Below are positions 1 through 5,188 of a stretch of 9,046 nucleotides of DNA, one piece after another. The position numbers and the translations under genes were made by a program. Each line of letters opens with the position of its first letter. Positions within the stretch are counted from its first letter, which is position 1. The notes below the pieces were generated by a model. The model worked only from the letters and a program-made list of their open reading frames with translations, was not told the DNA's origin and made no database searches. The DNA is taken from the NCBI GenBank assembly GCA_900553045.1, contig USBW01000017.1, positions 1 through 9,046 of the forward strand. Reading direction: 5' to 3'. The stretch comes from an uncultured Mycoplasmatota bacterium. Its GTDB lineage: Bacteria > Bacillota_I > Bacilli_A > RF39 > UBA660.

Positions 1-58
1 GCGCTGCTACACAGATAGCTGTTTTCCTTTTTAGTTGCTCTTTAGTAATCTTCATCAT
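1..58 (-). CDS. 5' end of an unidentified, probably membrane-anchored protein (partial)
   Basis: Only the first 19 codons are inside the window; the gene leaves across the left edge. The visible peptide starts MMKITKEQLKRKTAICVAA: a basic stretch (four lysines and one arginine in the first 13 residues) followed by small and hydrophobic residues. That is how a signal peptide or signal anchor often starts, so an exported or membrane protein is my inference. No Shine-Dalgarno sequence lies directly upstream of either ATG. The start falls inside a 20-codon ORF (42-104) that has its own good ribosome binding site, so expression may depend on translational coupling. Alternatively both belong to one gene split by a frameshift. 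The family cannot be recognised from this fragment. Confidence 0.5.
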   Translation of the reverse strand, partial: MMKITKEQLKRKTAICVAA

Positions 59-104
59 TATGCGAACGCTTTTTGGGATTCTTTTTATCGTTGTATTTTT
101 TCAT
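42..104 (-). CDS. Possible 20-aa basic leader ORF overlapping the next gene
   Basis: This short frame reads MKKYNDKKNPKKRSHNDEDY and then TAA. It is preceded by GGTGAGG five bases upstream of its ATG, the only good ribosome binding site between the promoter at 140-169 and the partial gene at 1-58. It overlaps the start of that gene by 17 bases in another frame. Two readings are possible. It may be a leader peptide that brings ribosomes to the second start. It may instead be the true N-terminus of the downstream protein, thrown out of frame by an indel or sequencing error; its lysine-rich, hydrophilic character fits a cytoplasmic tail before a membrane anchor. It has no recognisable family. 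Confidence 0.35.
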   Translation of the reverse strand: MKKYNDKKNPKKRSHNDEDY

Positions 105-139
105 AATAACCTCACCACTTTCTTACATTTATATTGATC

Positions 140-169
140 AGCATATCATAAAAATAATTAATTAGTCAC
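140..169 (-). promoter_or_regulatory. Candidate sigma-A promoter for the leftmost transcript
   Basis: On the minus strand, GTGACT (164-169) is followed after 18 bases by TATGCT (140-145). A TGA directly before the -10 gives an extended -10 element. It lies after the spoVIF terminator and about 36 bases upstream of the short ORF at 42-104. The -35 is weak (TGAC core only). This is a match to a consensus, not a demonstrated promoter. Confidence 0.4.
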
Positions 170-190
170 CTTTTTATTTAAGCTCATAAC

Positions 191-220
191 AAAAGAGCAA
201 TGATTTTGATTGCCCTTTTA
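191..220 (-). terminator. Rho-independent terminator after spoVIF
   Basis: Read on the minus strand, AAAGGGCAAT pairs with ATTGCTCTTT (one G-T pair) around a seven-base loop, and is followed by further T residues. It begins three bases after the spoVIF stop codon. It closes the zinc-ribbon/der/spoVIF operon. The complementary strand also ends in a short T run, so it may work in both directions. Confidence 0.75.
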
Positions 221-223
221 TTC

Positions 224-469
224 TTAATCTACAAACTTTTCTAAATCATCAGGAACTTTATCTTCTAAAATGGTGTTGATAATTTTATCTTCCCTTTCTT
301 TAGATACTTCTTTTCCCGTTATTTTACTAATGCTTTGAACAACATCACGCAAAGCTTTCTCACTTTTCATATCATTATCTTGTAACTGTTTAGCTAATGA
401 TAAAATTGTATCTTTATCGACATTTGTCTTCTTTTCAATTTTTTTAAAAAAACTGTCACTTAATTTCAT
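224..469 (-). CDS. spoVIF: Stage VI sporulation protein F-like protein (SpoVIF)
   Basis: This 81-residue, charged, probably helical protein has no signal peptide or membrane segment. Its pattern matches my recollection of SpoVIF (YjcC) of Bacillus: an N-terminal FFKKIEKKTNVDKDTIL block (residues 7-23), a middle KSEKALRDVVQSISKITGK block (35-53), then SKEREDKI and a short acidic tail. The length is also close to the family's roughly 85 residues. In B. subtilis the protein is needed in the mother cell for coat assembly and spore resistance. The start is fixed by AGGAGGT four bases upstream of the ATG. It is the last gene of the operon with der, 44 bases away, and the gap holds a candidate sporulation promoter and an inverted repeat that includes the ribosome binding site. 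Assignment is by remembered family pattern, without a search. Confidence 0.75.
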   Translation of the reverse strand: MKLSDSFFKKIEKKTNVDKDTILSLAKQLQDNDMKSEKALRDVVQSISKITGKEVSKEREDKIINTILEDKVPDDLEKFVD

Positions 470-472
470 ATA

Positions 473-513
473 GACCTCCTACTGTATACTATATGAAAGA
501 GGTCAAAAAATGT
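473..513 (-). promoter_or_regulatory. der-spoVIF gap: sigma-K-like promoter and SD-pairing inverted repeat
   Basis: Two signals overlap here on the minus strand. First, AC (512-513), 16 bases, then CATATAGTA (487-495) matches the sigma-K pattern AC-N16/17-CATAnnnTA. Second, GACCTC (499-504) is the exact reverse complement of GAGGTC (473-478), with a 20-base loop; the second arm contains most of the AGGAGGT ribosome binding site of spoVIF. If the sigma-K-like promoter is used, its transcript would begin near 480, downstream of the first arm. The hairpin could therefore form only in read-through RNA from der. Both signals are short and could be chance in AT-rich DNA. Confidence 0.35.
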
Positions 514-1821
514 TTAATTAAGTTCGTTTTTATTTTTAAAGACTAGCTCAATTGGTGTTCCTTCAAGATCAAAACTCTCCCTTATTTTATTTTCTAAGTA
601 GCGTTCATAAGAGAAATGAACTAAACCTTTATCATTGACATTAAAGGTAAATTTAGGAGGCTTGATGCCGGACTGATGCACATAGTAAATTTTTAAACGT
701 CTTCCCTTGTACGATGGCGCAGGATTTAAATCGTATGCTTCCATAATGACATTGTTTAAACTGCTGGTTTTGATCTCTTTTTGATGATTTAAAGCGACCT
801 TTTCAACTTCTGGCATCAAAGTATGTAATCTTTTCTTAGTCAAAGCTGACAAAAAGACAATTGGGGCATAAGGAATAAACTGAAATTCATTTCTTATTTT
901 TTTACTAAACTCATTAATATCACGATCTTTTTCTACTACAGTATCCCATTTATTAACTACGATCACTAATGCTTTACCAGCATCTTTAGCATAACCTGCA
1001 ATATGTTTATCTTGCTCTTGAATACCGGTTTCGCGATCAATAATTAAAAGACAGACATCAGCGCGTTCAATAGCACGCATGCTTCTTAAAAGACTGTACT
1101 TTTCAATCTTTTCCCAGACCTTCCCACGTTTTCTAATTCCTGCTGTATCAATTAAAATATAAGGCTTTTTATTGTACTGAAAGTTGACATCAACAGCGTC
1201 ACGAGTAGTCCCAGCAACATCGCTAACAATGACGCGTTCTTCATTTAATAAAGCATTGACTAAGCTACTTTTACCAACATTGGGACGACCGATTAAACAT
1301 ATTTTAGTAACCGAAGAATCCTCATGCTCATTAGGATTGAAATCTTTAACTATTTCATCTAAAAGATCTAACATTCCTAAATTTTGTTCACCACTTACAG
1401 GAATATAAGTATCAAAACCCAACTGGTAAAAATCATAAAGATTATCCTTACTGCTTTTGTGATCCATCTTGTTAATGGCTACAATTACTTCTTTTCCTGA
1501 TTTTCTAAGTAAATCACGAACAGCAAAATCGTTACTAGTAAGCCCTTCTTTGCCATCGACTACAAAAATAATCTTATCTGCTTCTAAAATTCCTATTTCT
1601 ACTTGAACTTTGATCTCATCATTAAAAAGTTCTTTAGAAACATCAATTCCTCCTGTATCAATCACATTAAAACTACAGTTTTTATAGTTAGCTATACCAT
1701 AGATTCTATCTCTTGTAACGCCTGGTGTATCCTCAATAATAGAGATTTTCTTACCAACAATCTTATTAAAAATTGTACTTTTTCCGACATTTGGTCTTCC
1801 TACTATACATACTGTTTTCAT
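514..1821 (-). CDS. der: Ribosome assembly GTPase Der (EngA)
   Basis: This is a complete 435-residue Der, the usual length, with two tandem GTPase domains and a C-terminal KH-like domain. Domain 1 shows the P-loop GRPNVGKS (8-15), DTPGVTR (31-37), DTGG (55-58) and NKMD (117-120). Domain 2 shows GRPNVGKSS (178-186), DTAG (225-228), NKWD (290-293) and SA (325-326). The KH-like domain spans about 350-435 and includes the SGIKPPKF stretch at 384-391. Der acts in the cytoplasm in maturation of the 50S ribosomal subunit and is normally essential. The ATG is preceded by AAGGTGA. The upstream zinc-ribbon gene stops 13 bases before it, so the two are probably cotranscribed from the promoter at 2391-2420. 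All GTP-binding motifs are intact. Confidence 0.98.
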   Translation of the reverse strand: MKTVCIVGRPNVGKSTIFNKIVGKKISIIEDTPGVTRDRIYGIANYKNCSFNVIDTGGIDVSKELFNDEIKVQVEIGILEADKIIFVVDGKEGLTSNDFAVRDLLRKSGKEVIVAINKMDHKSSKDNLYDFYQLGFDTYIPVSGEQNLGMLDLLDEIVKDFNPNEHEDSSVTKICLIGRPNVGKSSLVNALLNEERVIVSDVAGTTRDAVDVNFQYNKKPYILIDTAGIRKRGKVWEKIEKYSLLRSMRAIERADVCLLIIDRETGIQEQDKHIAGYAKDAGKALVIVVNKWDTVVEKDRDINEFSKKIRNEFQFIPYAPIVFLSALTKKRLHTLMPEVEKVALNHQKEIKTSSLNNVIMEAYDLNPAPSYKGRRLKIYYVHQSGIKPPKFTFNVNDKGLVHFSYERYLENKIRESFDLEGTPIELVFKNKNELN

Positions 1822-1834
1822 TCTATCACCTTTT

Positions 1835-2368
1835 CTAATAGTATGGCCCTATCTCTACCCCAGAAGCTAAATTTTCATTTAAATATTCATTTACTAAGTC
1901 AATATCTAAGTAGCGATCATTATAAAATTGATTATCGCATAAACTTTTATCATAAAATTCCTGAGGATATGGGCTATCTTTATAAATCTTATAGCAAACA
2001 TCGACTCTTCTACTGCCATTATAACCATAAATGCGCAAGTAATAAGCATCTTTGCTTCTAGAGACATTACCTGATACTACTCTAGTATTTAAAGGATAAT
2101 AATCTGGATAAGTATTCATTGAAGTAATTAAAGCATCGCTTGCTTGATACTCATCGCTAGAAGTTATTGCTAGAACTGAAATAATTAAAGCACCAACAAA
2201 GCAAACTACTACTGCAAGAGGAATAGTTATCGCTAAAATCAACTTAGTCTTTTTCTTCTTGCCTGTTTGGCTAACTTTATTATTAGAATCTTTAGAAACA
2301 TATTTTCCACATTTTAAACAAAGATCTGCATTTTCATTTAATTTTTCGCCACAGTAACGACAATACAT
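1835..2368 (-). CDS. Zinc-ribbon, single-pass membrane protein of unknown function
   Basis: The 177-residue protein opens with a short zinc ribbon, C3-x2-C6 and C17-x2-C20, of the type found at the start of many Bacillota membrane proteins (zinc_ribbon_2 family). A lysine-rich linker (31-42) and one long hydrophobic segment (about 43-69) follow. The remaining 108 residues are polar and tyrosine-rich and, by the positive-inside rule, should lie outside the cell. Two cysteines there (about 115 and 144) could pair. I do not recognise the outer domain. The ATG has AAGGTG upstream. It is the first gene of the operon with der and spoVIF and lies divergent to the gene at 2490. A role in sensing or regulating something at the membrane is only a guess. 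Confidence 0.85.
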   Translation of the reverse strand: MYCRYCGEKLNENADLCLKCGKYVSKDSNNKVSQTGKKKKTKLILAITIPLAVVVCFVGALIISVLAITSSDEYQASDALITSMNTYPDYYPLNTRVVSGNVSRSKDAYYLRIYGYNGSRRVDVCYKIYKDSPYPQEFYDKSLCDNQFYNDRYLDIDLVNEYLNENLASGVEIGPYY

Positions 2369-2390
2369 AATTACACCTTCTTTTTTCTTT

Positions 2391-2420
2391 AGTATACCAT
2401 TATTATATTTTCCCGGTCAA
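2391..2420 (-). promoter_or_regulatory. Sigma-A promoter for the zinc-ribbon/der operon
   Basis: On the minus strand, TTGACC (2415-2420) and TATACT (2391-2396) are 18 bases apart, with TGG directly before the -10 (extended -10). Each hexamer differs from consensus at one position. It lies just upstream of the AAGGTG and ATG of the zinc-ribbon gene, giving a leader of about 16 bases. Confidence 0.7.
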
Positions 2421-2436
2421 ATTATTTAATTGTAAA

Positions 2437-2465
2437 TTTATTTTTAATTAGATTTATTGTAAAAT
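2437..2465 (+). promoter_or_regulatory. Weak candidate promoter for the DUF5684-like gene
   Basis: TTTATT (2437-2442) and TAAAAT (2460-2465) are 17 bases apart, in an almost pure A/T stretch where such matches arise easily. It is the best-placed candidate upstream of the strong AAGGAGG ribosome binding site (2472-2478) and the ATG at 2490. The divergent promoter at 2391-2420 shares the same 121-bp intergenic region. Confidence 0.3.
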
Positions 2466-2489
2466 ATATTTAAGGAGGATAGAAAAAAT

Positions 2490-2864
2490 ATGGAATATTA
2501 TTTTGAAAGTTTAGAAAGTTATTACACTGATCCAGTTTTTTTAGTTTCTGATCTCGTTTTTTATCTAATTTCTTTAGTCGCTTTATGGAAAGTTTTTAAA
2601 AAAGCAGGAAAACCTGGTTGGGCAGCAATTATTCCTATTTATAATATTTATACTTTAATTAAAGTAGTTAAGTTTAACCCCTGGTCTTTACTATTAATGT
2701 TTGTACCATTAGTTAATTTTATCTTCGTTATTGTTTTATATGTAAAATTAGGAGAAGTATTTGATAAAGGGGTGCTATTTCGAGTTGGATTAGTTTTATT
2801 AACTCCAATTTTTTTAACTATTTTAGCTTTTGATAACTCAAAATATAAAGAAGATCTGGCGTGA
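2490..2864 (+). CDS. DUF5684-like small integral membrane protein
   Basis: The 124-residue protein is strongly hydrophobic, with likely membrane segments near 16-33, 44-60, 66-84 and 97-114. The signature WKVFKKAGKPGWAAIIPIYN (33-52), followed by a second WSLLLMFVPLVN block (65-76), matches the DUF5684 family. Members are often mis-annotated as signal peptidase I but lack its serine/lysine catalytic region, and no such region is visible here. The biochemical function is unknown. The start is set by AAGGAGG and an 11-base spacer. It is the only convincing plus-strand gene in the window. Its final codons form the left arm of a terminator, and it ends 8 bases from the end of the convergent LysM gene. 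Confidence 0.85.
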   Translation: MEYYFESLESYYTDPVFLVSDLVFYLISLVALWKVFKKAGKPGWAAIIPIYNIYTLIKVVKFNPWSLLLMFVPLVNFIFVIVLYVKLGEVFDKGVLFRVGLVLLTPIFLTILAFDNSKYKEDLA

Positions 2865-2878
2865 TCTTCTTTTTATTT
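2847..2878 (+). terminator. Shared terminator embedded in the 3' end of the DUF5684-like gene
   Basis: AAAGAAGATC (2847-2856) pairs perfectly with GATCTTCTTT (2863-2872) around a six-base loop and is followed by a T-rich tail on the plus strand. The TGA stop (2862-2864) spans the loop and the right arm, so the last codons are also the terminator stem. On the minus strand the same hairpin lies just after the LysM stop codon and is followed by TTTATATTT, so it probably serves both convergent genes. Confidence 0.8.
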
Positions 2879-3313
2879 ACGATAAATAAGTAATTGGTCT
2901 GGCACAAGATAAATGCTGGCGTTATTTTCTACTAAGTCTTTGCTTGAGGTGTTAAAGTAGGCACTGACACTAGCGATGCTATCACCACTTTTAGTGATAT
3001 AGAAAGCTAGACCTTTTTTGGGAACGAGAAGCATTTCGTCAGGATATAAGTAATCATTTTCGTCAAGGCCATTAAGTTGTCTTAAAATTTCGGCGGTGGT
3101 GTTATTTAGACGAGCTATTTTATATAAGGTATCGTTCTTTTTTATTTTGTAGTAATCATAGATCTCTTCTTTTGCTGGAATAATTAGAACTTCCCCTACT
3201 TTAATCTCGGAAGAAGTAAGATTGTTAGCTTGCATTAGTTCTCTAATGGAAACTTGAAAATTGCTAGCAATACTAGTTAAAGTATCACCACTTTTAACAG
3301 TATAATTATTCAT
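2873..3313 (-). CDS. Protein of three LysM domains without signal peptide (possible spore-envelope protein)
   Basis: The 146 residues consist almost entirely of three LysM repeats, at about 3-46, 53-97 and 103-144. The first is canonical (YTVKSGDTLTSIA ... VGEVLIIP); the second begins YYKIKKNDTLYKIA; the third (YITKSGDSIASVS) is the most divergent. LysM domains bind N-acetylglucosamine-containing glycans such as peptidoglycan. There is no signal peptide or membrane segment, so the protein should stay in the cytoplasm. In Bacilli, leaderless LysM proteins of this kind, SafA being the known example, act in the mother cell at the spore cortex/coat boundary. That role here is inference, supported by sporulation-like genes nearby. 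The ATG has an AGGGGA upstream. It converges with the gene at 2490. Confidence 0.9.
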   Translation of the reverse strand: MNNYTVKSGDTLTSIASNFQVSIRELMQANNLTSSEIKVGEVLIIPAKEEIYDYYKIKKNDTLYKIARLNNTTAEILRQLNGLDENDYLYPDEMLLVPKKGLAFYITKSGDSIASVSAYFNTSSKDLVENNASIYLVPDQLLIYRK

Positions 3314-3339
3314 TTATTAAGTCCCCTCTCTAATTTAAG

Positions 3340-3368
3340 TTTATGAGGTTTGGTTTAATAAATGTTAA
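3340..3368 (-). promoter_or_regulatory. Candidate promoter for the LysM gene (sigma-A or sigma-E type)
   Basis: On the minus strand, TTAACA (3363-3368) and CATAAA (3340-3345) are 17 bases apart, an acceptable sigma-A match. The same -10 region read as CATAAACT differs from the sigma-E -10 pattern CATACAnT at one position. It has an imperfect CATTTA about 13 bases upstream where a sigma-E -35 is expected. The sequence alone does not decide between the two. Confidence 0.4.
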
Positions 3369-3374
3369 AAATAA

Positions 3375-3399
3375 TAGTTAGTTTAATTAAGAATAACTA
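3375..3399 (-). terminator. Weak A/T hairpin at the end of the surface-protein gene
   Basis: TAGTTA (3394-3399) and TAACTA (3375-3380) can pair around a 13-base loop and are followed on the minus strand by TTATTTTT. The stem has only one G-C pair and starts inside the final codons. It would be a poor terminator, so read-through into the LysM gene 69 bases downstream is possible. Confidence 0.25.
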
Positions 3400-4945
3400 A
3401 AGCACTACGAGACCCTACTTTAACGTCACCACCTACATCTCTTGCAAGAGCAAAGATACCAGACTCTTTATTTAGTGTAGCAGCACCTCTTTCAAACCAA
3501 GGATATCTAGTGGCAGGATAAGCAGAATAGTCTTGGTACCAATTATTATCTATTTGACCTGTTGTCTTTAAAAGGGTCTCTTTAGTAGCGTCTCCCAGCT
3601 TGCCTCGTCTATAGGCTGCAGCACCATTATAATCTGTTCCATAACTATAAAAATCATAATATTTAGCATCAGGATAAACTTCAGTAGTCCAAGTTCCAGC
3701 ACTTGCTGTATTAAAATCACCATCAATAGTAGCCATATTGCCCATAACATACTCCCAACCTCCACCATTCATATCATAGATACCATAGATATTGCCAGTT
3801 GTCGATGCCCCTGTACCGCTTCCAGGAGACTTTATTGTTTTCTCATTACTCTCAGTCAATAAGTAATCATCATAGGAATAAGTTCCATGAGCCAATACTG
3901 ATCCATGAATATTACTGCCACCACTTCTTCCAGTATAATGTGAACCTCCATTCATATAAGAATTATTAACATATACTTCAGTACATACTCCTTCATTACA
4001 GCGACCATACTCACTTTGTGATAGATATGCTACGGCTCCCCACTCCATGTTTTTTAACATATGGGTATCAAAATTATTAGTATCATTTGTCAATTCTCCA
4101 GTAGAATTATAAGCAGTGGCTGTGCTATTAAAGCCATAAATATTGTTTTCAAGTTCCATACTTCTTGCTCTTGTAAACCAATTATAAACCCCGTCATTTA
4201 TGCTTATAATATCTGGCTTAATTGTAATGTTATCATTAGTATCAACAGTATTTTCAAACTTACCGAACCAAAATCCTGTTAACTCATCATCACCAAAAGT
4301 AAAAGCAGGGTGCGTATAAGTACTACTGCCATTAGTTACTTCACCATAAGTACTGTCGGTACAAACCTCACTGGTACCATCTTCGTTATTAATAGCATCA
4401 ACACAAGTTACTGTTCCTGTTGAAGTTGTTCCTATTTCAAATTCAATCTTTATTTCTTGTTCATTTGTTACCTCAGCACCACTCATGTTCGCATTAAAAA
4501 TTGTATATTTATATCTTGGAATCCAAACCCACATCGTATTAATATCAGACATTTCGATTACTGTTCCAGGGTCAGCATTTAAATATTCTTCCCGATTTTC
4601 TTCACTCACAGTTACAGCATTAGCCCAAGTTTTTTTATCATAGTTATACCAATTCTTACTTGTATCCGCTTTTAACCAGTTAGAACACCCATCATAGACA
4701 ACTGGAATCATGTTATCTAATAAGACTGGCTCATTGGCATTACTAGAATCATCCCCTAGCGAGGTTGAAATAAGATCTACATCAAAGGTATTGCAACCTA
4801 CTCCAACTTTGATACTACTTTCTCCTTCTACTTTAGTTGTAAAAATAGCATAAGAAGTATAAGCAGATCCTCCTATTATTAAAACTGCTACCAATAACAA
4901 AATAAATATATTACATTCTTTTATATTTTTACTTAATATTTTCAT
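3383..4945 (-). CDS. Exported surface protein with FGE/C-type-lectin-like C-terminal domain
   Basis: The 520-residue protein has a basic start, a hydrophobic segment (13-27) and then SAYTSYAIFTT (27-37), resembling the TasA/camelysin-type signals of Bacillota surface proteins. Cleavage near residue 33 would release a Gly/Asn/Thr/Ser/Asp-rich ectodomain. Later blocks are MWVWIPRYKYTIF (138-150), KNMEWGAVAYLSQSEYGR (298-315), NIYGIYDMNGGGWEYVMGN (385-403), RYPWFERGA (480-488) and a C-terminal VGSRSALVIL. This order resembles formylglycine-generating-enzyme/C-type-lectin folds (compare GLYDMSGNVWEW and GFRxxL), a scaffold also used by variable binding proteins. No catalytic cysteine pair is evident, so binding rather than catalysis is likelier. 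Cysteines 51, 87, 181, 195, 316 and 321 could form disulfides. AAGGAG seven bases upstream sets the start. Export is well supported; the fold is inferred by motif, and the ligand is unknown. Confidence 0.85.
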   Translation of the reverse strand: MKILSKNIKECNIFILLLVAVLIIGGSAYTSYAIFTTKVEGESSIKVGVGCNTFDVDLISTSLGDDSSNANEPVLLDNMIPVVYDGCSNWLKADTSKNWYNYDKKTWANAVTVSEENREEYLNADPGTVIEMSDINTMWVWIPRYKYTIFNANMSGAEVTNEQEIKIEFEIGTTSTGTVTCVDAINNEDGTSEVCTDSTYGEVTNGSSTYTHPAFTFGDDELTGFWFGKFENTVDTNDNITIKPDIISINDGVYNWFTRARSMELENNIYGFNSTATAYNSTGELTNDTNNFDTHMLKNMEWGAVAYLSQSEYGRCNEGVCTEVYVNNSYMNGGSHYTGRSGGSNIHGSVLAHGTYSYDDYLLTESNEKTIKSPGSGTGASTTGNIYGIYDMNGGGWEYVMGNMATIDGDFNTASAGTWTTEVYPDAKYYDFYSYGTDYNGAAAYRRGKLGDATKETLLKTTGQIDNNWYQDYSAYPATRYPWFERGAATLNKESGIFALARDVGGDVKVGSRSALVILN

Positions 4946-5003
4946 ATACGACTCCTTATAGTTATTACTTACTTCTTTTTAATTTTATAAACATGAGTCG
5001 TAT
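4946..5003 (-). promoter_or_regulatory. Long-loop inverted repeat overlapping the SD of the surface-protein gene
   Basis: GAGTCGTAT (4995-5003) is the exact reverse complement of ATACGACTC (4946-4954); the arms are 40 bases apart. In the mRNA the 3' arm touches the start codon and contains the last half of the AAGGAG ribosome binding site, so pairing would hinder initiation. Such a hairpin can exist in RNA only if transcription starts upstream of 5003, as the promoter at 5130-5158 would allow. A TATAAA lies between the arms, so they may instead be DNA-level operator sites around a closer promoter. Confidence 0.45.
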
Positions 5004-5040
5004 CTATGTGTCGTTAACAAATATTATTTTTCTTAATTTT

Positions 5041-5103
5041 TTAAGATTGCCCCCCTCCAAGCATACATACGTTTGTGAAATTTTTAGTGATCATTTTCAT
5101 CAT
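5041..5103 (-). other. Possible 20-codon leader ORF containing a G6 run
   Basis: Between the promoter at 5130-5158 and the surface-protein gene, a short frame reads MMKMITKNFTNVCMLGGGQS and stops. An AGGA lies about nine bases before its third ATG, which is acceptable spacing. The Gly-Gly-Gly near its end comes from a GGAGGGGGG stretch, unusual for this AT-rich intergenic DNA. It has no known relative that I recognise, and a frame of this length can occur by chance. Confidence 0.15.
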
Positions 5104-5129
5104 TCCTATCGTTACTCTTTTATATATTT

Positions 5130-5158
5130 AATTTACCATTATTTTTAAACATTGTAAA
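5130..5158 (-). promoter_or_regulatory. Candidate sigma-A promoter for the surface-protein gene
   Basis: On the minus strand, TTTACA (5153-5158) and TAAATT (5130-5135) are 17 bases apart, with TGG immediately before the -10. It would give the surface-protein mRNA a leader of about 180 bases containing the possible short ORF (5041-5103) and both arms of the inverted repeat at 4946-5003. The rest of the 4946-5188 intergenic region is AT-rich, and I see no clear terminator for cse60 in it. Confidence 0.5.
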
Positions 5159-5188
5159 GAGCTTTAATGAATCTATCCTAAGTAAATT

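Noticed and set aside
1603..2061. Plus-strand 152-codon frame opposite der and the zinc-ribbon gene
   Set aside because: It lies across the strongly conserved start of der and has a low-complexity, serine/tyrosine/histidine-rich composition with no ribosome binding site; it is an antisense shadow.
3383..3620. Active diversity-generating retroelement variable region
   Set aside because: The C-terminal layout fits, but no reverse transcriptase and no near-repeat that could be a template were seen in the window.
3568..3768. Minus-strand 66-codon frame inside the surface-protein gene
   Set aside because: It is fully contained in another frame of a well-supported gene, and its hydrophobic look comes from shifted Gly/Tyr/Asn codons.
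4946..5003. Invertible promoter (phase-variation switch) bounded by the 9-base inverted repeat
   Set aside because: The segment between the arms is only 40 bases and the arms are 9 bases, well below typical invertible promoters, and no invertase gene is in the window. Regulation by pairing or by a bound protein is simpler.
5030..5046. TCTTAA/TTAAGA hairpin as a terminator of cse60
   Set aside because: The stem is six bases of mostly A/T and is followed by an A run, not a T run, on the minus strand.
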